From Streptomyces cynarae (GTDB taxonomy: Bacteria > Actinomycetota > Actinomycetes > Streptomycetales > Streptomycetaceae): 64,000 nucleotides of DNA. The notes under the pieces were generated by a model that saw only the letters and a list, made by a program, of their open reading frames with translations, was not told the origin of the DNA and searched no databases. Location of the stretch: NCBI RefSeq assembly GCF_025642135.1, contig NZ_CP106793.1, positions 3,600,001 to 3,664,000 of the forward strand. Reading direction: 5' to 3'. This document shows positions 56,525 through 64,000 of this stretch, piece by piece; positions within the stretch are counted from its first letter, which is position 1; every line of letters starts with the position of its first letter. A program made the position numbers and the translations under genes.

Positions 56525-57445
56525 ATGTCACCCCGGCTCGACGCATCGCAGACCCAGAGGGCGACGTCGACAACCCCCCTGGAACGACCGGACCACGGCT
56601 ACGGCCTGGCCGACCACGAAGGCCCGACCGGGCCCGACGGCCTCGCCGACCTACCGGAGATTCCCCCGTACGACGAAGTGGGACCGGTTGACGCCCGGGC
56701 CCTTTCCAAGACTCTCTTCGAGAGGCTCGAGTCACTCGAAGAAGGCACACACGAATATTCGTACGTGCGCAACACGCTCGTCGAACTGAACCTGGCCCTG
56801 GTGAAGTTCGCCGCCTCCCGCTTCCGCTCGCGCAGCGAGCCGATGGAGGACATCATCCAGGTGGGCACGATCGGCCTGATCAAGGCCATCGACCGGTTCG
56901 AACTCAGCAGAGGCGTCGAGTTCCCCACCTTCGCGATGCCGACGATCGTCGGTGAGATCAAGCGCTTCTTCCGCGACACCTCCTGGTCGGTCCGTGTCCC
57001 GCGCCGGCTCCAGGAACTCCGCCTCGACCTGGCCAAGGCCGGCGACGAACTGGCCCAGAAGCTCGACCGCGCACCCACGGTGGCCGAGTTGGCCGAGCGC
57101 CTCGGCATCTCCAACGAGGAGGTCGTCGAGGGCATGGCCGCGTCGAACGCGTATACGGCCAGCTCCCTCGACGCCCAGCCCGAGGAGGACGACTCCGAGG
57201 GCGCGCTCGCGGACCGCATCGGCTACGAGGACCACGGACTCGAGGGCATCGAGTACGTCGAGTCCCTGAAGCCGCTGATCGCCGAACTTCCGCAGCGTGA
57301 CCGGAAGATCCTCTCGCTGCGCTTCGTGGCCAACATGACGCAGTCGGAGATAGGCGAGGAGCTGGGCATCTCGCAGATGCACGTGTCACGACTGCTGTCC
57401 CGCACCCTGGGACGCCTGCGGAAGGGCCTCACCGTCGAGGAGTGA
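56525..57445 (+). CDS. RNA polymerase sigma factor, SigB/SigF/SigG type
   Basis: A 306-residue group 3 sigma factor. Region 2 (YVRNTLVELNLALVKFAASRF, EDIIQVGTIGLIKAIDRFEL, EFPTFAMPTIVGEIKRFFRD), region 3 (VPRRLQELRLDLAKAGDEL, TVAELAERLGISNEEVVEGM) and region 4 (ELPQRDRKILSLRFVANMTQ, GEELGISQMHVSRLLSRTL) are complete. The first 65 residues are variable. The ATG at 56525 has GGAGG six bases upstream; the frame upstream is unsupported. Probably controlled by the adjoining anti-sigma and STAS proteins; SigI is possible. Confidence 0.92.
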   Translation: MSPRLDASQTQRATSTTPLERPDHGYGLADHEGPTGPDGLADLPEIPPYDEVGPVDARALSKTLFERLESLEEGTHEYSYVRNTLVELNLALVKFAASRFRSRSEPMEDIIQVGTIGLIKAIDRFELSRGVEFPTFAMPTIVGEIKRFFRDTSWSVRVPRRLQELRLDLAKAGDELAQKLDRAPTVAELAERLGISNEEVVEGMAASNAYTASSLDAQPEEDDSEGALADRIGYEDHGLEGIEYVESLKPLIAELPQRDRKILSLRFVANMTQSEIGEELGISQMHVSRLLSRTLGRLRKGLTVEE

Positions 57446-57772
57446 GCCCCGCTGCGGTGGGCAGCGAGTGAAGCCTGCCGCGATGCGCGGTGAGTGACGC
57501 GCGCCACGTGGCACCTGCCGAGTGGTACCAGCCGCCCGGTGTCCGGCCGAATCCCAGAACTCGACCGGGCACCGGGCGACTTGCGTTCGACAGTCCTCTC
57601 ACAGGTCGTTCCCCGGCCGTTCATCACCTGCTCACAACGGGTTGCCCGGTTACCCGCGGGAACCCCTTTTCCCGCAGGGTGACTTCCCTCACTATGGTCA
57701 CCCCATACCGGCCGGTACGTCTGGGTCCCAGGCGTGCCGGCCGGCACACGCGGGCTGCGAGGAGGCAGCGGG
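57446..57772. other. intergenic region
   Basis: A 327-bp gap before the lectin-fusion gene, same strand as the sigma gene. It has GGTTACCCGCGGGAACC, a 17-base imperfect palindrome, near 57647-57663. I saw no gene or clear terminator. Confidence 0.4.
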
Positions 57773-59332
57773 ATGACCCGGGCGGAGCGGGACGACGAGG
57801 ACGACGTCGAGGCCGGCGGCGGTATGCACGGTACGGTGCCCGACGCCCGCCTCACCGAACTGCTGAGAACGGACACCCCGACCGCGTATCCAGCTCTGCG
57901 CGAACTACGCATGCGCCATCGCACCGCCGTCCTCGGCTACGCACGGCTGTGCACGGTCGACGAGACGGCGGCCCGGCAGCTGACCGCGCAGGCGTTCGCG
58001 CTCGCGGCCCGCGACACCGCCCGCGGCGCCGACCCGCGCGGCCCCTGGCGTCACCAACTCCTGCTGCTCGCGGGCCGGGTGACACAGTCCTGGGCGACGG
58101 ACGAGCGCGCCGCCCGGCTCGATCCTGGGCTGCCGGCGCATCTGCGCGCGGTCGGACCCGAGGGCGTGGCTCCGGCGATGCTGGCGGCGTTCCAGGCGCT
58201 GCCGGTCCGGGTGCAGGGGCTGGTCTGGTACGGAGTCGTCGACCAGGAGCCGCCGGAACGCACGGCGGTCCTGCTGGGCATGTCCCCGCAGGACGTGGCG
58301 TACGACATCGAACCGGCGTTCAAGGCGCTGCGCGAGTCGGTCCTGAAGACCCGGCTCGCCGGCTCGGGCAACCCCCGCTGCCAGGACTTCCGGCGGCTCA
58401 TCGAGGAGTCCGTGCGTCCGGACAAGCCGCGCTACAGCGCCGATCTGCACGCCCACATGGCGTACTGCGTGCACTGCGCCACCGCGTACGAGGAGCTGTC
58501 GCACCTGCGCGACGCCCCGCGTACGGCACTGGCGGAGGGGCTGCTGCCGTGGGGCGGCGCCGCGTACGTGAGGGGCGACGGGGAGGAGCAGAGCGCGGCC
58601 GCCGGGGCCGGGCTCGCCGACTGGTGGCCGTCGCGGCGGTTCGCGCTGGCGGCGACGGCCGTGGGCGTGGCGCTGGCTCCGCTGCTGGTCTACCTGATGG
58701 CCTCGGGCGGTTCGCAGCCGGCGCGGGCCGCGAGCGAGATCCGCAGGCCGACGCCGCTGCCCGCCGTGACGGTGACGACGACGGTCTCGGTGACGCCGTC
58801 GGCCTCGTCCTCCCCGTCCCCCTCCCCCACTCCGGCGACGACGTCACCGAGACCGACGCCGAGGCCCTCGCGCACGGCGACCACGCACCCGGCGTCCCCG
58901 AAGCCGAAGCCCCCCGCTCCGCACCCGCCGAACGGCACGTACGCCCAAGTCGTGAACGTCGCCTCGGGTCTGTGCCTGGACATCCGCGACGGGGTGATGG
59001 ACCTCGGCACGGACGTCATCACCGCCCCGTGCACCTCGTCCCCGACGCAGCGCTGGCGCGTCGACACCTCGCGCGATGTCCTGCAGTCGGAGGCCGACCC
59101 CGCCTTCTGCCTGGACAGCCGCGGCTCCACCTACCGGGGCGTCGGCATCTGGGAGTGCTCCTCGGTCGACGGCCGCAACGGGCAGAACCTGCGCTTCACG
59201 GTCGACTCCCGCGGAGTGATCCGCCCGGCGATCGCTCCGGACCACGCGGTGACGCCGTACGGCGGCGACACGGTGTTCCTGATGTGGGACCAGGGCGGCG
59301 ACGAACAGCGCTGGAAGGCGGGCGCCGCCTGA
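57773..59332 (+). CDS. sigma-like/zinc-finger/transmembrane/ricin-lectin fusion protein
   Basis: A 519-residue protein. Residues 25-80 look like ECF sigma region 2 (LTELLRTDTPTAYPALREL, TVDETAARQLTAQAFALA); 138-192 like region 4 (FQALPVRVQGLVWYGV, LGMSPQDVAYDIEPAFKALR); 203-245 like an anti-sigma zinc finger (C203, H228, C232, C235 in HAHMAYCVHC). Then one membrane segment (289-309), a Ser/Thr/Pro linker (325-388) and a ricin B-type trefoil (390-519; ASGLCLDIRDG, PTQRWRV, GGDEQRW). The ATG has GGAGG upstream. Possibly a one-piece carbohydrate-responsive regulator; function inferred. Confidence 0.85.
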   Translation: MTRAERDDEDDVEAGGGMHGTVPDARLTELLRTDTPTAYPALRELRMRHRTAVLGYARLCTVDETAARQLTAQAFALAARDTARGADPRGPWRHQLLLLAGRVTQSWATDERAARLDPGLPAHLRAVGPEGVAPAMLAAFQALPVRVQGLVWYGVVDQEPPERTAVLLGMSPQDVAYDIEPAFKALRESVLKTRLAGSGNPRCQDFRRLIEESVRPDKPRYSADLHAHMAYCVHCATAYEELSHLRDAPRTALAEGLLPWGGAAYVRGDGEEQSAAAGAGLADWWPSRRFALAATAVGVALAPLLVYLMASGGSQPARAASEIRRPTPLPAVTVTTTVSVTPSASSSPSPSPTPATTSPRPTPRPSRTATTHPASPKPKPPAPHPPNGTYAQVVNVASGLCLDIRDGVMDLGTDVITAPCTSSPTQRWRVDTSRDVLQSEADPAFCLDSRGSTYRGVGIWECSSVDGRNGQNLRFTVDSRGVIRPAIAPDHAVTPYGGDTVFLMWDQGGDEQRWKAGAA

Positions 59333-59359
59333 CGGCTGATGGCGGCTACCTGACCGCTG

Positions 59360-59520
59360 GGGTCCTTCGTTTGGATCAGGCCGGATCAGGGAGCGGGGCC
59401 TGGTGCCGTGCATCGCAAGGCGGAGGAGGGCGCCATGGCGGAGCCATGGCAACCGACGACAACGCGTCGAGGCGCGGTGCCAGGCCCCGCGAGCCCGGCA
59501 TGATCCAAACGAGAGGCCCT
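59360..59520. repeat. MITE-like long inverted repeat, about 160 bp
   Basis: The left arm starts near 59361 (TTCGTTTGGATCAGGCC, then GCGGGGCCTGGTGCCG) and the right arm ends at 59520 (GCGGTGCCAGGCCCCGC, then TGATCCAAACGAGAGG). The arms are imperfect inverted copies of about 45 bp around a hairpin GCCATGGCGGAGCCATGGC. It lies between convergent genes and could also act as a terminator. No transposase is inside. Confidence 0.7.
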
Positions 59521-60691
59521 AGGCGACCCTACGGCCCCGCCGCCACACCTCGTCGACCAGGGGCACGCCCGGGCGGTAGGCCAGGTGGACGTGGCTCGGG
59601 GCGTCGAGGAACGCCAGGTCCGCGTAGGCGCCCGGGGAGAGGCGGCCGACGTCCGTGCGGCGCAGGGCGCGGGCCCCGCCCGCCGTGGCCGACCAGAGCG
59701 CCTCGTCCGGGGTCATCCGCATGTCCCGCACGGCGAGCGCGATGCAGAACGGCACGGAGGACGTGTAGGACGAGCCGGGGTTGCAGTCGGTGGACAGGGC
59801 GACCGTGACGCCCGCGTCGAGGAGGCGGCGGGCGTCGGGCCACTCGGCGCGGGTGGAGAACTCGGCGCCCGGCAGCAGGGTGGCGACCGTGTCGCTGTTC
59901 GCGAGGGCGTCCACGTCGGCGTCCGTCAGGTGCGTGCAGTGGTCGGCGCTGGCCGCGCCGAGTTCGACGGCGAGCTGCACGCCCGGGCCGTACGACAGCT
60001 GGTTGGCGTGGACCCGCGGGTGCAGGCCCTTCTCCCGGCCCGCGGTGAGGATCGCGCGGGCCTGGTCGCCGTCGAAGGCGCCCTTCTCGCAGAAGACGTC
60101 GATCCAGCGGGCGTGCGGCGCGCAGGCGTCGAGCATCTCGCCGGTGACCAGGGCCACGTAGGCGGCCGGGTCGTCGGCGTAGTCGGGGGAGACGATGTGG
60201 GCGCCGAGGTAGGTGACCTCGTCGGTGTGCGCGGAGGCGATCCGCAGGGCGCGTTCCTCATCGTGGACCGTGAGGCCGTAACCGGACTTGGTCTCCAGGG
60301 TGGTGGTGCCCTGGCGGAGGGCCTCGGTGAGGTGGCGGACGAGGTTGGTCTCCAGTTCCGCGTCCGTCGCGGTCCGGGTCGCCGCCACCGTGGTGCGGAT
60401 GCCGCCCGCCGAGTAACCGCGGCCCGACATGCGGGCGTTGAACTCCTCGGTGCGGTCGCCCGCGAAGACCAGGTGCGAGTGGGAGTCCACGAAGCCCGGG
60501 ATCACCGCGCGGCCGTCGGCGTCGACCCGATTGTCAGTGGCGGGTGCTTTGCTCGACTCACCGGTCCACGAGACGCGGTCGCCGTCGATGACGAGGGCCG
60601 CGTCCCGGATCAGTCCAAGGGGGGACCTGTCACCGAGGGAGGGGTCGTTGGTGACCAGGCTGGCGATGTTGCTGATGACGGTGCTGCTCAT
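59519..60691 (-). CDS. hutI: imidazolonepropionase
   Basis: A 390-residue amidohydrolase-superfamily enzyme that opens imidazolone-5-propionate to N-formimidoyl-L-glutamate in histidine breakdown. [21 protein letters not shown] carries the Hx[37 protein letters not shown] and [14 protein letters not shown] give the further His and Asp ligands. Last gene of the hut group; the stop lies within the MITE-like element's right end. Confidence 0.95.
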   Translation of the reverse strand: MSSTVISNIASLVTNDPSLGDRSPLGLIRDAALVIDGDRVSWTGESSKAPATDNRVDADGRAVIPGFVDSHSHLVFAGDRTEEFNARMSGRGYSAGGIRTTVAATRTATDAELETNLVRHLTEALRQGTTTLETKSGYGLTVHDEERALRIASAHTDEVTYLGAHIVSPDYADDPAAYVALVTGEMLDACAPHARWIDVFCEKGAFDGDQARAILTAGREKGLHPRVHANQLSYGPGVQLAVELGAASADHCTHLTDADVDALANSDTVATLLPGAEFSTRAEWPDARRLLDAGVTVALSTDCNPGSSYTSSVPFCIALAVRDMRMTPDEALWSATAGGARALRRTDVGRLSPGAYADLAFLDAPSHVHLAYRPGVPLVDEVWRRGRRVA

Positions 60692-60753
60692 GAGTTCCTC
60701 GTGGGTGGCCGGGCCGTCGGCGGGCGGCGTCGCGGACGTGTGGCTTCGGGTCG

Positions 60754-62088
60754 TCAGGCGCGCAGGGCTTCGACGGCGTCCGCCAGCGCGCGTGGCACGT
60801 CCGGTACGAGCAGGTGGGCTCCGTCGCGGACGACGTGCCGGCCGCCCACGACCGTATGGCGCACATCCGCTGCCGTCGCGGCGAATACGGCCGTCTCGGC
60901 GCCCAGCCGTGGCAGGGGCCCCGCGGTCCTGACCGAGTCGAGCGCGATCGTCGTGAAGTCGGCGAGCGCGCCCGGCTCCAGGGCGCCCGCGCCGTCCCAG
61001 CCGAGCGCGGCGTGCCCGTCGGCGGAGGCGGCCCGCAGCAGGGCTGCCGCCGTCCAGTGGCCGCGGGTGCGGGTGCGCAGCCGCTCGTTCAGCTCCATCG
61101 CACGCGCCTCCTCGAACAGGTCGATGACGGCGTGGCTGTCGGAGCCGAGTGACAGCGGCGAGCCGGCCGCCTGCAGGGCCGGGGCCGGACCGATGCCGTC
61201 GGCGAGGTCCCGCTCGGTGGTGGGGCACATGCAGGTGCCGGTGCCGGTGGAGCCGATCAGCTGGATGTCCTCGTCCGTGAGGTGCGTGTTGTGCACCCCG
61301 GTGGTGCGCGGCCCGAGGACGCCGTGGTCGGCGAGGAGCCGGGTCGGGGTGCGGCCGTGTGCCTTCTGGCAGGCGTCGTTCTCGGCCGTCTGCTCGGACA
61401 GGTGCACATGCAGCGGGGCCCGCCGCTCCTGCGCCCAGCGCGCCACCGTCGCCAACTGTTCGGCGGGCACCGCCCGTACGGAGTGGATCGCCGCACCGAT
61501 CCGTGCGTGATCGCGTTCCTTGAGAACTGAACAGCGTTCGGCCCAGGCCTCGGCCGTGCCGTCGGAGAAGCGGAGCTGGTGGGTGTTGGGCGGCTGTCCG
61601 AAGCCGGCGGACAGGTAGGCGGTGTCGAGGAGGGTGATACGGATGCCGGCCTCGGCGGCGGCCGCGATCAGCGCCTCCCCCATGGCATTGGGGTCGGTGT
61701 AGGGGGTGCCGCCGGGGGCGTGGTGCACGTAGTGGAACTCGCCGACGGCGGTGACCCCGGCCAGCGCCATCTCCGCGTACACGGCGCGGGCGAGCGCGTG
61801 GTACGTGTCGGGGGTCAGTCTGTCCGCGAACGAGTACATGACCTCCCGCCAGGTCCAGAAGGTCCCCGAGCCGATCTGGACGGTGCCGCGCAGGGCGCGG
61901 TGGAAGGCGTGGCTGTGGGCGTTGGCGAGCCCGGGGAGGGTCAGCCCGCGCAGGACCTCGGCGCCGGGCGGTGGGGCGTCGACGCCGGTGCGGACCGCGG
62001 TGATGCGCCCGTCGGCCATCTCCAGGGCGACCCCCGGCTCGACGGCCGGGTCGAGCCAGGCGTGCTCCAGCCAGTACGTCCGTGTCAC
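60754..62088 (-). CDS. hutF: formimidoylglutamate deiminase
   Basis: A 444-residue amidohydrolase-superfamily enzyme that deaminates N-formimidoyl-L-glutamate to N-formylglutamate. Markers: [64 protein letters not shown] and [18 protein letters not shown]. The GTG at 62088 overlaps the stop of the M20 gene as GTGA; a GTG two codons earlier (62094) is also possible. It lies between the M20 hydrolase and hutI in the operon. Confidence 0.92.
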   Translation of the reverse strand: MTRTYWLEHAWLDPAVEPGVALEMADGRITAVRTGVDAPPPGAEVLRGLTLPGLANAHSHAFHRALRGTVQIGSGTFWTWREVMYSFADRLTPDTYHALARAVYAEMALAGVTAVGEFHYVHHAPGGTPYTDPNAMGEALIAAAAEAGIRITLLDTAYLSAGFGQPPNTHQLRFSDGTAEAWAERCSVLKERDHARIGAAIHSVRAVPAEQLATVARWAQERRAPLHVHLSEQTAENDACQKAHGRTPTRLLADHGVLGPRTTGVHNTHLTDEDIQLIGSTGTGTCMCPTTERDLADGIGPAPALQAAGSPLSLGSDSHAVIDLFEEARAMELNERLRTRTRGHWTAAALLRAASADGHAALGWDGAGALEPGALADFTTIALDSVRTAGPLPRLGAETAVFAATAADVRHTVVGGRHVVRDGAHLLVPDVPRALADAVEALRA

Positions 62089-63302
62089 CTGCACACCAGC
62101 CCTTCCAGTACGTCGGCGAGTGCGGCCACCCCGGCCAGGCAGTCGTCCTCGGCGGCGTACTCGGCCGGGGAGTGCGACACGCCCGTGGGGTTGCGCACGA
62201 ACAGCATGGCGGTGGGGATGCTCCCGGAGAGGATCCCGGCATCGTGTCCCGCCCCGGTCCCGAGGACGGGCACGGTCAGGTCGGTGTCCCGGCCGAGGAT
62301 GCGGGCCAGTTCGTCCCGCAGGGCGTGGTCGAACTCGACGACCGGCGTGAACGACTCGCGCACCACCTCCAGATCGACACCGTGTGCCTCGGCGCACTCC
62401 CGGGCCGCCTTCTGGATGCCGCCGAGCACGGTGTCGAGGCTCGCCTGGTCGGCGGCACGGGAGTCGAGCCAGCCACGGACGAGGGACGGGATCGCGTTGA
62501 CCCCGTTGGGCTCGACGGCGATCTTCCCGAAGGTGGCGACGGCACCGGCGAGTTCGGCCTCGCGACGGGCGGCGAGCACGGTCTCGGCGTACGGCAGCAT
62601 GGGGTCGCGCCGGTCGGCGAGCCGCGTGGTCCCCGCGTGGTTGGCCTCGCCCCGGAAGTCGAACCGCCACCGGCCGTGCGGCCAGATGGCACTGGCGACC
62701 CCGACGGCGTCCCCGCCGATGTCGAGCGCCCGCCCCTGCTCGACGTGCAGCTCGACGAACGCGCCGATACGGCCGAGCCGCTCGGGATCGGGCCCGATGG
62801 CGTCGGGGTCGTACCCGGCGGCCTCCATGGCCCGCGGCAAGGTGACCCCGTCTCCGTCGGTCAGCCGGTGGGCCTGCTCGCGGGTGAGCTGCCCGGCGGC
62901 GAGCCGCGACCCGACGCAGGCCAGCCCGAACCGGGCGCCTTCCTCGTCGCCGAAGTTGACGATGCCGAGGGGCTTGGCGAACCGGACGTTCCTGCGCCGA
63001 AGCTCGTCGAGCGCGGCGAAGGCGGACACGACCCCGAGAGGCCCGTCGAAGGCCCCGCCGTCGGGCACGGAGTCGAGGTGGGACCCGGTGACCACGGCAT
63101 CCCCCTCGGCGGGGTCGCCGAGCCACGCCCACTGGTTCCCGTTCCGGTCGACTTCGTGGACCAGCCCCCGCGCTTCGGCCTGCTCCTCGAACCAGGCCCG
63201 GCACTCCGCGTCGGCACCGGTCCAGGCGAAGCGGCGGTAGCCACCGGAGGCGGAGTCGCGGCCGACCGGCAGCAACTCCGCCCACATGCTGTGGAAGGTC
63301 AC
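62085..63302 (-). CDS. M20 family amidohydrolase (allantoate amidohydrolase-like)
   Basis: A 405-residue binuclear-metal amidase. [19 protein letters not shown] and [11 protein letters not shown] provide the metal-binding His, Asp and Glu; [13 protein letters not shown] the lid region with His; [14 protein letters not shown] the final His. The family hydrolyses N-carbamoyl or allantoate-type substrates. It overlaps hutU by four bases and hutF by four, so it belongs to the histidine pathway, where an N-formylglutamate amidohydrolase is otherwise not visible. The exact substrate is inference. Confidence 0.88.
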   Translation of the reverse strand: MTFHSMWAELLPVGRDSASGGYRRFAWTGADAECRAWFEEQAEARGLVHEVDRNGNQWAWLGDPAEGDAVVTGSHLDSVPDGGAFDGPLGVVSAFAALDELRRRNVRFAKPLGIVNFGDEEGARFGLACVGSRLAAGQLTREQAHRLTDGDGVTLPRAMEAAGYDPDAIGPDPERLGRIGAFVELHVEQGRALDIGGDAVGVASAIWPHGRWRFDFRGEANHAGTTRLADRRDPMLPYAETVLAARREAELAGAVATFGKIAVEPNGVNAIPSLVRGWLDSRAADQASLDTVLGGIQKAARECAEAHGVDLEVVRESFTPVVEFDHALRDELARILGRDTDLTVPVLGTGAGHDAGILSGSIPTAMLFVRNPTGVSHSPAEYAAEDDCLAGVAALADVLEGLVCR

Positions 63303-64000
63303 GCGTCGTCACCCTCGCGCATCGGAACCCGAACGCCCCGATCCTCGGCGACGGACTCCGCGATGTCGTACCCGGCGTCGACATGCCGGATGACACCCAT
63401 CCCGGGGTCGTTGGTGAGCACCCGGCGGATCTTCTCGCCGCCGAGCCTGGTGCCGTCGGCCACCGTCACCTGTCCGGCGTGGATGGACCGGCCCATCCCC
63501 ACGCCACCACCGTGGTGGATGGACACCCACGACGCGCCGGACGCCACGTTGACCATGGCGTTCAGCAGCGGCCAGTCCGCGATCGCGTCCGACCCGTCGA
63601 GCATCGCCTCCGTCTCGCGGTACGGCGAGGCGACGGACCCGCAGTCGAGGTGGTCGCGGCCGATGACGATCGGCGCGCTCAGCTCCCCACTAGCCACCAT
63701 GTCGTTGAACCGCTCTCCGGCCTTGTCCCGCTCCCCGTACCCGAGCCAGCAGATACGTGCCGGAAGCCCCTGGAAGTGGACCCGCTCACCGGCCATCTTG
63801 ATCCAGCGCGCGAGGGACTCGTTCTCGGGGAAGAGCTCGAGGATCGCCTTGTCGGTCTTCGCGATGTCCGCCGGGTCGCCCGACAGCGCCGCCCAGCGGA
63901 AGGGGCCCTTGCCCTCACAGAACAGCGGCCGGATGTAGGCGGGGACGAACCCGGGGAAGGCGAACGCCCGCTCGTAGCCCGCGAGCTGCGCCTCGCCGCG
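63299..64000 (-). CDS. hutU: urocanate hydratase, C-terminal part (cut by window edge)
   Basis: The reading frame is open from the window end (first codons [13 protein letters not shown]) to the stop at 63299, giving 233 residues. [60 protein letters not shown] and [19 protein letters not shown] are typical of the NAD-binding C-terminal half of urocanase, which makes imidazolonepropionate from urocanate. ATGA overlap with the M20 gene. The 5' part is outside the window. Confidence 0.95.
   Translation of the reverse strand, partial: RGEAQLAGYERAFAFPGFVPAYIRPLFCEGKGPFRWAALSGDPADIAKTDKAILELFPENESLARWIKMAGERVHFQGLPARICWLGYGERDKAGERFNDMVASGELSAPIVIGRDHLDCGSVASPYRETEAMLDGSDAIADWPLLNAMVNVASGASWVSIHHGGGVGMGRSIHAGQVTVADGTRLGGEKIRRVLTNDPGMGVIRHVDAGYDIAESVAEDRGVRVPMREGDDA

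Overview
The window is high-GC actinobacterial chromosome. Strong G/C bias at third codon positions, GTG and TTG starts, WhiB, F420 biosynthesis genes and many LCP-family genes point to Streptomyces. The gene order (ahcY, manA/manB block, whiB, cofD/fbiB, purE/purK, hut genes) matches what I recall of the S. coelicolor core around SCO3023-SCO3073. That match is from memory; no alignment was run.

Layout. 1-8.8 kb: RDD membrane protein, ahcY, a CDF metal transporter, then manA, an SIS-domain sugar isomerase-like gene broken by two frameshifts, a Trm112-like protein and manB. 9-15.4 kb: DUF3499, a zincin-like protein lacking its second zinc histidine, a secreted DUF5719 protein and a 1203-residue glycosyltransferase. 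15.7-20.8 kb: whiB, a cysteine dioxygenase-like protein, cofD, a split fbiB and an AlkA-type glycosylase. 20.8-37.2 kb: an envelope region with a sugar-phosphate nucleotidylyltransferase, a secreted PGRP-type amidase, five LCP transferases (one frameshifted), a family 2 glycosyltransferase and an accessory patch of four small secreted cysteine-containing proteins (29.7-32.4 kb). 37.2-50.7 kb: mostly core metabolism (Fpg/Nei glycosylase, acyl-CoA dehydrogenase, UDP-glucose/GDP-mannose dehydrogenase, CGNR regulator beside two VOC genes, M19 dipeptidase, purE/purK, GtrA), then a two-component system and a POT peptide transporter. 50.8-54.9 kb: a four-gene surface-protein operon with two sortase substrates. 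55.1-59.3 kb: a partner-switch module (anti-sigma kinase, STAS antagonist, SigB/SigF-type sigma factor) beside an unusual sigma-like/zinc-finger/membrane/ricin-lectin fusion. 59.5-64 kb: the histidine utilisation operon hutU-M20 hydrolase-hutF-hutI, with hutU cut by the window edge.

How it works together. Much of the first 37 kb plausibly supplies mannose-type nucleotide sugars and attaches wall glycopolymers. The 50.8-59.3 kb part pairs anchored surface proteins with a stress-sigma switch and a possible carbohydrate-sensing membrane regulator. These two, and the secreted-protein patch, are the best candidates for undescribed biology. Four apparent single-base losses in three genes, at least some in short G/C runs, suggest assembly error, and this should be settled before calling any of those genes dead.
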